Positions 39,286 through 50,683 of a DNA stretch of 64,000 nt are shown here, piece after piece (position 1 is the stretch's first letter; each line of letters starts with the position of its first letter). The notes below the pieces were generated by a model. The model saw only the letters and a program-made list of their open reading frames with translations, was not told where the DNA came from and did no database searches. Origin of the DNA: Ectocarpus siliculosus (Eukaryota; Sar; Phaeophyceae; Ectocarpales; Ectocarpaceae); contig FN649726.1 in the NCBI GenBank assembly GCA_000310025.1, forward strand, positions 1,906,546 through 1,970,545. The letters are read 5' to 3'. The position numbers and the translations under genes are program-made.

Positions 39286-42200
39286 ATGCTCGCTCTCACG
39301 GGCATAGAGCGGTCCTATGCGTCGGCCATCGGGCAGACGATGCACAACCTGACCGTCCAGGCCGAGGTCGGGTCCGTGATGGAGGGCATGCTGGGCGACC
39401 TCGAGGCGTGGGAGTGGGCCAACAAGGAAGAGGTGCTCAAGAAGGAGCTGGAGCACGCGAGGGCGCAGGTGCAGGCGCTGAAGGACTCGGAGAGGGCTCT
39501 CCTTGAGGTGAGGTGATGATGGGGAGGTCGTTCTACAGCAGTAGTCGGGACATGGTGTTTTAGAAAGAATGGGTGGTACTGCTGTGGAGGGAGCCGAAAT
39601 ACTCCCGATAACTCGAACATGCCGCAGGGCGGGGTCGGAAACTCTAGATGTGTTGCGTATTTAGCCCTGCTGCCGCTGCTGTCTCGGCCCCGTTGGGCAA
39701 GCCCGTGTACCTGGTGAACCTCAGGATACGTGTGTGCCCAGCATCGGTCGCTTGCGGGATTGCAGCGCGCTGCACAGCTGCTATTGAGTTCCGAAGCGAA
39801 GGAAGCACTTGGCTGGAAATATGACACTCACAGCAGTTATAGTGAGCGCTACACGAACAGCAGAAGTAGGAATGACTACAAGGCTTTCGGCGGCTTACGC
39901 CGCCACGCTGAGAGAAGCGTACCGCAAGACGCATGTTTCTTGGCGTCTGGTAAACGATGGTATGCGGTGGCTGTGAGATTCCCAGCAATTTGTTCCCGCA
40001 GTATGCAGATGTGAGAAATGATGTACCACATAGGGCGAAGTCACACACTGAACGTGCGTTGTGAGCAGTAGTGAGCAGAAACACGTACTTAAGCATACGA
40101 CACGACACGGCTTAACAACTAAGTCACACGGTGCACACTAAAGCAACGGTAAATTAAAGCACGGTCCACGCAACGACACGACACGGCGTAGTCAACAACA
40201 CGGGCGCCACCCAACGCAAACCACACGAAACGGCAAAGTCACACACTACATACGACACGACATGGCATAGTCATCCTGACAACACGACCACGGAAGAGTC
40301 ACACACTAACGGCAGCACACATACGCACAACAAGCGACGAGCCGCAAACCCAGAGACTTTGAAATCAGCAACTATCCTCGTGGGATGCATAGTGACGCAT
40401 ACGACACGACATGGCATAGTCATCCTGACAGCATGACCACGGAAAAGTCACACACTAACGGCAGCGCACAACGACGATCTGCTAACCCATCGCACGGACT
40501 ATGCCTTTTTGGCCATTAACCAGTCCTTGCTTAAAGTTAAGGTTCCTTGTTATCATTACCATACAGTTCAGCTTTAGGTTCAAGACATGAGGCGGAACGC
40601 CTGCAACGTCAATTGAGTTGAGGTCAGCAGCCATGACGAAGTCGAAGGCATCGGCATTGGAACTGTCAGGGTCGACAGTATCGCAACTGTTCACGGTACA
40701 GAGATCACCAGACAGCAGGTGAAGGATATGTTCATTGATTGTGTCTATGGTGTCATTGGTAGAGGACAGTATTGCTCTCGACTTGAACGTGCTGGGGTCT
40801 GCATGTAGAATATCGGGGTAGACGAAGTTGATCAATTCTTCGAATGATTCCGTATTCTCAATGACAAACGGATCAGGTGGCATTGCTGGGATGTCATGAA
40901 TGTATGCTAGGGCTCCGATACCAATATTGCGTACAAAGGCGGCGTAGGGAGCATCCTCGCGATCACGTTGGGAAATGGTCAGGCGCATTCTATGGACATA
41001 CGGCCACAGTGGGCCTGTCCGAAAACACGACGACGGGTCCTATTTGACGCATGTCGCCACTGAGCAAAACAGTTTTGCCGCCCATTAGCAGAGTGTTCCC
41101 CATGAGGTCCTGTAGCGTAAGGTCAAGCGCCTCGACGGAATATCGGTGGCTCATCGGAATTTCGTCCCAAACGATGAGATCACATTTCCGCAAAACTTCT
41201 GCTCGTTGCGATTCCGCGGAGATATTGCACATTGCGCCGGCGACATTTTGAACCGTTGTGTTGGGTGACGTTGTGCACGACGTGGTCGTAAACTAAAAGC
41301 TGTTCGTTGGTAAGGTTAGGTAGGTGCTGAGCAGCGAAAACACGCATCTGTTCGACGTCGAACATATGTTTAAACCGTAGGTACTCCGTGTCTAAATGAA
41401 TGACTGTTGGAAGTCCGGCGATGGCGTTAGTACGTCCATGGTGCTGCAATCCAAGGTCGATTTCCCGAAGCGCTGCGTTGCTCGCTTCGATGGAGGTCAT
41501 GGACATACGTAAGTCTTGGGTGAAGTCTCGTTTAAAGTGCTCCCATAGAATTCGAGCAGGTGCACCGTCAAGAATAAGGGTAACGAATAGTTGGCGCAGC
41601 TGCTTACCTGTATTGAATATTACAGCCTCTTCCAAACAAACCTTGTACTCTTCGTCATGTTTGACGATGCCCATGGCTCTAGCAGCGTCTTGGAATGTTT
41701 CATGAACGATTTCGTTGTGAGTCCTGAGTAATTCAAACGATCTTGCCGGTTTGTGGTGCAGAAGTTGGCGCAGATAGAAGACGTCCCCTTTATCTGGTGT
41801 AATAGCCGTAACACGCGCTACGTTCTTGTCTGAAGTGCGAGGTGTAACATAATAGCCGAATCTGTCGCGAAAATGCGTTCGTTCCTGTTTTCCGTGACTT
41901 TCGTTTTTTGTTGACAATGTACTTCTCGTTGTAGTCCAGGTACGTGAGGGAATCGAAGTCGGACTCGGTAGGTCTTCCAAAGTACAGCATGAGGTCGGAT
42001 TTGGTCTGTTCGGCTTCCGACTTCTGTTCGGCACGTGTAAGAGTTTGATCGACAATGACGTGTTGTTCATCGGGAAGGTGCAAGCGAAGGGACGTGACGG
42101 AAGGGTGGCGCTCCATGATGTGGAAACCAAGTAATCACCACGCAGCCTCTGCCGCTGACACGTATCTTGCCGATCGGTAAGCTTCAATTTCGTCACCACC

Positions 42201-45200
42201 ACAAACAATCTTGGCCTTGATAAAGTCGGCGCCTTTCGTGATGTACTTGTAAATATACTTGACTATGGCGTTGGCGGTGCAGACGTCAAAACACATGTGA
42301 CAGTTGTATTTGGAAAGGAGCCAAATGTTGTACGGTGCTATCCATTGATTGGTGGCGAATGATTCGATAAATTTGCCGTTCACTCTGTGTGTGTAGGGAA
42401 ATATCTCTCCGGTATCTCTACGACGGTACTCGGCTCTACCGGTCTTGCCCACAGCGGCTACGTCACGCCATGGTTGGGGATAGTTTTTGCCGCACACCTT
42501 AACTCCAGGCCGTTTTCGATCTTCCTTCATGCACGGTGATGTGGGGTTGTGACTGCCACACTGTTTGTGTACCATGAGGTTCAGCACTTGATCTCTTGAT
42601 CTACCATTGTTGAGCTCTGGCGGCGGCACTTCCGCCCAACACCATTCGTCCATTTCTCCCATCTGATCGGGCAAAGGTCCCTCAAAGCGCACTACTAAAT
42701 GCATATGGGGCATGCCCCTCTTCTGGAACTCTACGCAGCTCATCTCAAAGTCAATCGGTCCAAAAATCTTGCCACTCCTGAGGTCTTTCATGAGTTAAGC
42801 CATTTTAATTTTAATTTTGAAGACACGGTCGCATAAGTCTGGCCTGTCGTACGCTGTTTGACCGGGTAACAGATTAGCTTGAATTAATTGCTTCCCAGTT
42901 ACCATTGCATGTCATGGTGAGCATGGCACTAGGGCGTCCCTTACGTGATACAATAGCTAAGGCGTCGGTTTTGTGTTTGCTTTCATTTTGGCTGGATGCC
43001 CGTGAAAGGTTTTCGGGAGCGTTTTACCTATCTGAGCTTCCTGGGGCGCGTCCTCTAAAGTTTTGTACGTGGTGGCACGTTTCTGGCCTTCAGCTGAGGA
43101 ATGCATGTATGTGTGTGTTGTGAGCAGACAGAGTGCTGGTGCTGGTCTGCAGAGGGAATGAGGCAGACGGAAAGCGAAGAGTCTGCAGAGGGAATGAGGC
43201 AGACGGAGCCGAGAGCAGACAGAGTGCTGGTGCTGGTCTGCAGAGGGAATGAGGCAGACGGAGAGCGAAGAGTCTGCAGAGGGAATGAGGCAGACGGAGA
43301 GCGAAGAGAAACCCGAGAGCAGACAGAGTGCTCCACACGTGATCGAGAAAAGGCGGAGCGGCGGCGGAGCGGAAACATGCCCAGAAGCGGAAAGACAGAA
43401 TGAACTCTAAATCCAAGTGAAAAATGGTGGGAGAAATGCTGGTCTGTCAGGGCTCGAGAAAACCGATCTTTGAACGGAGAGCGGCCCGCTGGAAATGCGA
43501 AATACTCGAAAGTTACGCCGAACACAAATGATAGAACTGTTATGGGGACGGACCGCGATCACGTACTGTAGATACCGAGGACCTACCGAGGACCTACCGA
43601 GGACCTACCGAGAACAGACCCACCCGGTACACGATGGACCTGGCCCACGGAATCTCTGGTGCGCGCGATTAGTAAACGAAAAGGTGCACACGGAGCACCA
43701 CCCCGCAAAAAAGAATTGCCGGGGGTTGTTCTTGCCTTCGCATCGAAGACCGTGTCGCTTAGTCTAGCGGTGGCTCGTCAGTACAAATACCTTAGACAGC
43801 AGATCCAACCCACGCGGACGTCTTCCCGTGGTCACAGCGGTACTGCTGTAGTCCGATTAAACCCAAAAGGGTACGCGCTCCTTGAATGAAAACCAAACGT
43901 CAGTACATAAAAAGGACCCGGAAAAACCGAGACGAACGCGATAAACGGCAGACAGATTGAATTCACGACAGACAGACGTCGCCAGCGACATACCGGGCAC
44001 GGGAGGTATATACAACAAGTGAAGCACGGTTGCACAGCAGTAGTGGGTACGCGTTGCATTCGCAACTCACCAGCTTGATCTCAACCCACAAGACTTGATT
44101 GGATCAAGGACAGGACATGAACGAGTGTGTCGGTTCGTTGCAGGGCTATCGTAGGACCCGTCGCGGGGCCGAAACGATTCAGTTTGGGTGCGGTCCTACG
44201 GCCAGTGGCGCAAATGACGCCTCTACCCCATGGGAGTCTCCGGTACCCCACCAGCCCTGGACCTCGCCCTACACAGGACTCGAGTCGACACGCAAGCACC
44301 GTGGCAGGAGTGCGTGGTTCAAGACGCGCACAGCGGACAGCAGCTGAGGGGGGCGATAAGTACAAAAATATCCCTCCGCAAGGTCCCAATCACGTCAATT
44401 TGAAACCCGAACACTGCCTTGCGTCTTCTTGCAGACAACAAGGTGCAAACAGCAGTACCGCGCAGCACCTGGGTCTGTTTACGAAATCACCCGCTCAAAG
44501 TCCGCAGCCCACGGCACCAATTAACCTCGGCGAGACCGATGGCGAACCCTCACGGTCGAACGCCACAGGCTAAAATCTCTGGATGATTCTGTTGGGTGAC
44601 CCAACAAAATCGAAGCAGAGGTTCAGCCCGTGAATGGCCTTCGAACATTTGGGCTCGCCGTCGGTCTCGGCGCTTTTTACCGTTCCCGTGGGCTGCAGAC
44701 TTGGGGCGGGTGGTTTCGCCAGCGGGATCAGGTGCTTCGCGGTACTGCTGTTGCGTGCAAGAAGAACCAAAACAGTTGTGTTCGGGTTTCCACTTGGTTG
44801 GAGCTGTGCTTGTTTTTTTTCTACTTGTCCCCCCCCCCGCCCTCAGCTGGTTGTGTGCTGTGCGTGGCTTCAACCACATGGTACTTGTGTGTCAATTCCT
44901 TATCGTGTACACTGTAGAGCGAGATCCAAGTGGTGAGGCACGCGAGGCGCGTGTACCCACCGATGGGGTTAGTACCCGTGGCGAGCAAATAACTACCATA
45001 GAGCCGATCGCTCCCGCTTGGCACGCGATGCCGCCCAAAAAGTAAAATATCGCAGGATCTATAGCAGTATCCTTGCACCCCTTCTAGGCCTGGGTGTATT
45101 CATCGCCGGGGTTGCACCGGTCATGCCATTCCCCACACACACACAAACAAACAAACAAAATGCTTATGATCCCCCAAACCGGGTTTCTCGCCGGCTAGGC

Positions 45201-48200
45201 TCACCCCCACCGTACAGAGATACATGCGTTCATTTATCAGATGCACATGCAAATGATGAGCAAGAGACACAAACGAAAAGCATGACAATGTCACACCGGG
45301 GGACGGGCGACCCCGATCGCGCATCCAAGGAAGGCGACCCCCCCCCCCCCCCCCCCAGGCCTCTCGAAGCAGGAAGTGGTATGTTGTGGCCGCAGGTAGC
45401 TGTTGTGGTGATGGAAATATTACTCTTTTTCAGTCAAGCAATCCCTTGCAGCAGGGAATGTATAGGAAACAAATAGTGGAGGGCATCCAAACCTCAAACC
45501 ACTGCTGCCAACTCCGTCGCCGTCCTTCGACCCCGGAACACGAAGATAAGATTGCATACATATTTATACTAGTTCTTTGTTGATTCGGCAGTGGTTCGCT
45601 GGGCTCTTCGAGGCTAAACACGTCAGCTGTGTGGGCTGTTCGAGCCTGGAAAACGTCACGGCTGGCGGCCGGCTTTTCGAGCGTTCTTCTTTTTCCACCC
45701 CTTGGATGGCACTGCTGTTCTTTCATGAGCCCACCCCGGAGGGCAGGCACCCTTGTATCCAACACAGACTCGACTACCCCCCCCCACCCCGGCTGCTGAC
45801 TGCCGCGTGTCCGGCGCACGAACCAATAGCGTGAGAAGCTTGCGTCGGCGAGGTTGGAAGAGGAGAGGGCGACCGCGCGCGACGTGCGGGGAAAGTTCGT
45901 GGAGGAGCTGTGGGGGCTGGCGCGCGAGTTCCGGATACGAGAGCAGGAGCAGGCGAACGCCGACCAGCTCGGGAAGAAGCTCGCCCGCTTGGAAGGGGTC
46001 GAGACCGACCTCCGGGAGGCAGAAAGGTGCAGAACAACTCCCACAGCGTCGGAAGTGTGGTACACATGCAAAGGGTGATCGTCGGGAAAAGACGCACGAG
46101 AGAGTGGTCGTCGGAAAAAGGTACACACAAGCGAGATCATGGGAAAAGGTACACACAAGCGCGATCGTCGGAATGATACACGCAAAGTCCATCCTCAGAA
46201 AGGTACACACAAGCGTGATCGTCGGAAAGGTAAACACAAAACGTGACCATTGTGTGTTTTCCTTGCGTTTTCGCGGAAGAGAGCACAGGTCAGGGTAAAG
46301 GCCCCATCGGTTGTTGTACTTTCACATGTTTTTTTGGCGTAGTCTATGCACCATGTGATTTGTTCTGCATGCGCATGTTATCAACCAAACGCATCAGGTA
46401 GGTTCATGTGGAAAGTAAATGGTGCGCGGTGTGCTACTGGCCGTGCTCCTGCTGTAGCTGCAGATGTGGTGTTTGATCAAATCCCGGATCCTACCTGGCC
46501 GCAACATGTGTGGCCTGAAATTGTGGAAAAACAGGCTGTCGAACTTCACCGGCGCTACATGGAGCATGAGTGACGCTTCAACTAGCAGGAAAGTCCGCTT
46601 TCATGTACCGCAACAAACCACCCCACAGCAACACGTTCAATAGCCCCCCCCCCCCCCTCGCGCGCTCCATTCTTTGCCCGACCACCAGCAAACTCATCAA
46701 GATGCAATCTGCACACGAAGCAGCGGTGGCAGCGGCGGCAGCGGCGGCGGCGGCGGGCATTCCTGGTAGCGGTGGCAGCGGCGGCACCAGCGCCGAGCAG
46801 CCGGGCTCGCCCGACTCGATAGGCAGCTTGGGAACCGCAAGGCAGCCCCACGGGTCAGAGGCTTCGCCGGGGGGAGAGGGGGGCGGCGAGCAGGCAACGT
46901 CGCCGCCATCTCCACCGCCGCCGGCGCCGGCCGTGAAGCCTTGTCTACTTTTGGACCTCGAGAAGAAGCCTCTGCTGAAGGTGTTCGTCTTTCTCAACGC
47001 TGGGGAGGTGCTTCGCGCGGCGCAGGTCTGCCGGCCCATGTTCCGCAAGGTGGGTCGGGAGGGCGGGGTACCACCCAGCCGTAGTCGTTAGGCCGTTGAC
47101 CTCGCATCCCTACGATGCCGGGACGGAGGGAGCGACTTGCGCCAGCCCAGGCTACGTTTCGCAATGATGAACCAGACGCTGGTCATCATACTTGCGGTCG
47201 GGAGGGGAGGGGGGGGGGGCGGGGGGGTGATTCTGAGGAGCACGCGGGAGGAATACCCCGCATAAATGGAGGAGGATATGCTTCTCGCAGTGGAGGCAGT
47301 GTGTGTTTTAATTTTTTGTGGTTCTCCGAGGCACTTGTCGGTCGTAGAAATGCGCGTGGGCTTTGTGAGGGGGTTTTGGCCGTCGAACGCCGTCGCATGC
47401 TTACAACGCCTTGCACCCAGAGTATTGTCTGAAGTACGGTTTACTCTTCGACGTGATATACATGGCTCACGGCCACGTCACTCCCTCACGACCTCACTCT
47501 CTGCGCACGCTTCCATCTTCTCACGAGCTGCCTACCGAGCGCCCTTCTTTTTCACGCCATTTGCTCAACACTCGCGTTGTTTTGTCAGGTGGACCTGATG
47601 TTCGGCATCGGCAGTCAGGCGGTGAGTGCCGAGCCGACCCCTCCTGCAGCCCCTCCTGCCCCGTCTGCCGCTGCTGGCATCATCACCGGGGGCGGTGCCC
47701 CAGCGGGCGCAAGAGATCGAGCGGGATCGGCCGCGTCCGCGTCGTCGGCGTCGACCGGGGCACCGGGGAATCGGCTCGGACAGGTACGTAGGGAGATGTT
47801 TGCTACCATTTGGAAAGCCGGAGGGTTTTAGGACGGACTTCGGTCAGCCGCCACAAAAGAAGCTGCCTGCCTTGAGGTTTTCTTTTCTATGAAAAGTGGT
47901 GGTACAGAGCGGGGTGACGCGCCGGGCTGGTGTGGGTCGGGGATTCGCACGTGGAGGAAAAACGAGGGTGAGCAGCGGAGGAGAGGTCATGTACATGTGT
48001 GGAAGATCGTTGTCTGGGACCCCGTCCGGTCGTGCGCTTTTCTTTTTTTTCCACGACACATGTGTGCACGTCAGTCGTCACGTTGAGGTTGTACCACACT
48101 CGACGTCACCAGCACCCCCCCCCCCCCCCCCCNNNNNNNNNNNNNNNNNNNNNNNNNNNNNNNNNNNNNNNNNNNNNNNNNNNNNNNNNNNNNNNNNNNN

Positions 48201-50683
48201 NNNNNNNNNNNNNNNNNNNNNNNNNNNNNNNNCTTTGGGGTGACAGGGCCCCCCCCCCCCCCCCCCCCCCCCGCTCCCCGCTCTGGCGTACACAGAGAGC
48301 ACTGGCAAGTGCTCTCGGGGTAGTGGCTAGCAGGGTGGAGGCCGTCACCGCGGGAGCGAGCAGCGGTTTCGGCTCCTTGGCGGGAGCGGCGGCGACCTTA
48401 ACCGGGGCCGGCGATGGCGGCTCGGGGCCGGGCGGCGGCGGCGGCGGTGGCGGGATGTCGCCGGAGCTGATGGACGACCTGTCGAAGCGGCTGACGACGG
48501 TCGAGATGAAGGGGATCATCCAGCTCACGGAGCGAGGGAGAAGGATGGAGGCGAGGGCGGGGGCCTTGCAGGCTGAGAAGGAGGACCTCTTCGCCAGGCT
48601 GCAGGTGAAATTCGAAAATATTAACGCGATTCCGATTTTATTCTGTTCGTTGATTGGTTGGTTTGAGTGTGACCCGCGATCCGATGCATGCTATGGTACT
48701 GTTTGTCGATTGGGTGTTGGAGTGTGTCCACACGACGGCACCCCCGTCCCCTCTCTTGAGGGCTGCCGCCTCTCGCAGCAAGGCGTACAAGCTGTCGAAC
48801 AGATGTGCGACCCTTGCATCGCCGTAAGATGGTCGTGGGGCAGGAGTGCATGCTGGGGTCCAGTTTCTCTCGGTACCGAAGTGGAGGAGTGGACGCGACC
48901 TCCGGCGGTAGGAAATCGAGTGAGAAGTGGTGCCGAAGGTAGAATGAGCGAAGTTGTTCTTGGGGTCTGCTCGATCCCCTAGCTGGTGATAGATACCAAA
49001 CGCCTTGTCTGTCTCGATCGATCGATTTCCCCCCCCTAAGCGTGTTCTTGTTTTTTGTGTGTGTCGTTGTTCCTGGCTTGACAACTTTCATGGAAACAAC
49101 AATGCTGTCGCTATCCCGGCTGGGCTTGGCTGCTTCGCAGGGCACCCAGTCAAGTTTTGGGCAGTTCGTGGCTTGACAAATGTTCGTGGTATGATGCCTT
49201 AACGTTGTCGTTGTTGTGCCGGCGTGGCGTGGCTTGGCAGGGCACGGAGAGCGTGAAGGAGTTCCTGGTGGCCAAGCTCAAGGACACGGAGGCCGCCCTT
49301 AAGCGCAGCCTCGACGAGAAGGGCCTGACGCTGAGGCAGTCGGCGTCCGACCAAGAGGTCATCTCCTTCTTGGACTCCAGGACACAGGTATACCGCTGCT
49401 TGCTGTTAGATTTCTGTGTGTTTGAGTGTTCTCCTCGGTGATGCGTTTGTGCGCGTCCTGATGCCCGCCGCCGTCTGTGCATATAATAAGATTTTACCAT
49501 GCATGTTGCTTCTCTGTGGCCCTTATCTAGCGCTCGTTTGTCTGTGCCCGTGTGCTCGTGATTCTCTAATGGTCGCATGTTGTTCCACCGCTCTCGGGTC
49601 ATTTACGGCGTGCATTCGTTTGCTGCTGTCTTGGGAGCAGGAAATGGAAAGGGTGGCGCAGGAGACGATGGACAAGGCCATGACCTACCAGACCGAGCTC
49701 GAGGACCAGAAGGCTAGCGGCCAGAAGCAGGTGCGACCACGCCAACACAATCCCGAAAGCAGGAAAGGTTTCGATATGTCCTCTTGTCTCATTCGGCGCT
49801 TGTGTGTCCCCTTGGGGTCTTTACGTTCTCTGCGTGTGAACGAAATAGTGTATGTTGAATGTGGTGGTGGTGGTGGTCCTGACCACGACAACCCGCCTCA
49901 AGCCAAGGGAGGTTGGACATGACAACCCGCCTCTAGCCAAGGGAGGTTGGACATGACAACCCGCCTCAAGCCAAGGGAGGTTAGACTGGAACAGGGAGAC
50001 AGGGAGTGGGTGACCAAAACCCTTGGTTGTCTTGTTTTGTTTTCAATGACTGGAAAGGATTAACCACGCAGGCAGCAGTGGTCATGCGAAGAAACAAATG
50101 CGGATTATTGTTCTGGTGGTGAAATGAGTTCGTGCTCTCCTGTGTAGCACCGACCCTCCTTGTGCCGGATCTACGGTAAGCAACTATCAACCACGCTTGG
50201 TACACACACGTCCAAACCTGGAAAACGACCTTACGTACCTTGTTTTGATTCGCGTTGTACAGTGACACCTAGTACATCTTGGGCACTGCTCGTTCGACGA
50301 CCGCGTTTTGAAGTCCTCTTTTGTCTCTTTCGGAAGGGATTTACTTGACACATCTCTTGCGCCTTCTGGTGTTCGCCGTCTGCCCCCGCCACGAAAATCG
50401 GCGCCAACCCGACCCCGGGATCGGGCCTTGAACCACGGGACTTGTCGACGTCATGGTTGGGTGTTGGCGGAACAACCAACAGACCAAGGTCCTGGAGGAC
50501 ATGCTGAGGTTCGAGAAGCAGCGGGGGGAGGCCGGCGAGGCCGCCTTCAAGGCCCAGAAGAAGCTCCTTGTGACCGAGGTGAAGAAGCTGAGGACGACCA
50601 ACCTGGCGCTCAAGGCCGAGTGCGACGACCTGCGGCAGCAGCTCAAGGACCTCCGCACCTCGGTGTCGCAGCTCGGCCGATGA
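39286..50683 (+). CDS. Coiled-coil protein with F-box-like segment (8 exons, 571 aa)
   Basis: Function not known. Exons 39286-39507, 45836-46026, 46689-47049, 47589-47783, 48296-48604, 49241-49387, 49641-49730 and 50483-50683 join with phases 0,2,0,0,0,0,0 and sum to 572 codons including TGA. Residues about 45-135 are a coiled coil (KKELEHARAQVQALKDSE, LAREFRIREQEQANA). A low-complexity Ala/Gly/Ser/Pro segment follows, then KKPLLKVFVFLNAGEVLRAA and QVCRPMFRKVDLMFG, an F-box-like helical pattern suggesting an SCF-type or structural interaction. Another Gly/Ala-rich spacer leads to a C-terminal coiled coil of about 170 residues. The phase-2 junction at 46026/46689 supports joining the early coiled coil to the F-box part, but the link of exon 1 across the 6.3 kb intron is less certain; exon 1 could start a separate gene. 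The N gap at 48133-48232 lies in the intron before exon 5. Confidence 0.72.
40120..40475. repeat. Interspersed short repeats flanking the Helitron 3' side
   Basis: The phrase CATGGCATAGTCATCCTGAC followed by an (A/G)CA(A/T)GACCACGGAA block and GTCACACACTAACGGCAGC occurs at about 40258-40315 and again at about 40408-40465. Shorter relatives (ACGACACGACACGG, AAGTCACAC) recur from about 40090. Their position next to the helicase 3' end suggests Helitron subterminal repeats, but no CTRR end plus hairpin was pinned down. Confidence 0.75.
40482..42791 (-). pseudogene. Decayed Helitron Rep-helicase
   Basis: Rolling-circle transposase of the Helitron class, broken into at least three frames. From 42791 to 42135 lies the Rep part: the HUH-like motif in FQKRGMPHMHLVV and the tyrosine motif in IVKYIYKYITKG. 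Frames 42116-41790 and about 41900-41260 continue with ERHPSVTSLRLHLP and FGYYVTPRTSDKN, needing a frameshift between them. The helicase part starts with NLTNEQLLVYDHVV, but the Walker A loop expected next is missing; the sequence passes to CDLIVWDEIPM (Walker B) and LSGDMRQIGPVV in 41232-40990. 40988-40482 has NLNFKQGLVNGQKGIV and stops before the last helicase motif. The N terminus is also absent. The element cannot encode an active protein. It sits antisense in the intron of the F-box gene. Confidence 0.9.
43107..43330. repeat. Minisatellite with nested units
   Basis: GAGCAGACAGAGTGCTGGTG followed by CTGCAGAGGGAATGAGGCAG units and GCGAAGAGT spacers, in an alternating higher-order pattern: two large blocks at about 43125 and 43215 and a terminal partial unit at 43315. 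The frames it opens on both strands are repeat by-products. Confidence 0.9.
43575..43612. repeat. 11-bp tandem repeat ACCGAGGACCT
   Basis: Four near-identical consecutive units, the last diverging to ACCGAGAACAG. Confidence 0.9.
44392..44800. mobile_element. Foldback-type inverted repeat, arms about 180 bp
   Basis: 44392-44575 and 44620-44800 are imperfect reverse complements. Matching blocks on the plus strand and in the complement of the right arm include AAACCCGAACAC, AACAGCAGTACCGCG, GCAGCCCACGG and GCCGAGACCGA. The spacer is only about 45 bp, so a transcript would form a long imperfect hairpin. It could be a foldback MITE or a recent inverted duplication. No target duplication was established. 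Confidence 0.7.
45340..45357. repeat. Poly-C tract of about 18
   Basis: A homopolymer in the same intron; length uncertain in Sanger-type data. Confidence 0.9.
46080..46240. repeat. Short tandem repeat around AAAGGTACACACAAGCG
   Basis: Four to five imperfect units of about 30 bp, each with a (C/A)AAAGGTACACACAAGCG core and a GATCGTCGGAA-like spacer, in the intron after exon 2 of the F-box gene. Confidence 0.85.
48115..48272. other. Assembly gap (100 N, 48133-48232) inside poly-C
   Basis: The Ns are flanked on both sides by long C runs (48115-48132 and about 48249-48272), so the break is explained by a homopolymer the reads could not cross. The gap lies in the intron between 47783 and 48296, so the coding model is not affected unless a small exon is hidden. 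Confidence 0.95.
49884..49985. repeat. 34-bp tandem repeat, three copies
   Basis: The unit GACAACCCGCCTCAAGCCAA plus GGGAGGTTGGACAT is repeated three times with one or two changes, in the last intron of the F-box coiled-coil gene. Confidence 0.95.

Larger units (their letters stand above)
39508..45835 (+). other. 6.3 kb first intron of the F-box coiled-coil gene, repeat-filled
   Basis: It contains the decayed Helitron, short tandem repeats on both sides of it, a foldback inverted repeat and poly-C at 45340-45357. No host exon is visible inside. The intron is phase 0 with donor GAG|GTGAGG and acceptor GTGAG|AAG; the acceptor has a pyrimidine-rich stretch some 40 bp upstream. Confidence 0.6.

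Noticed and set aside
43090-43525. Repeat-peptide genes on both strands
   Set aside because: Frames arise from a minisatellite without stops; no start or splice context.
46080-46240. CRISPR-like array
   Set aside because: Imperfect short tandem repeats without unique spacers, in a eukaryotic intron.
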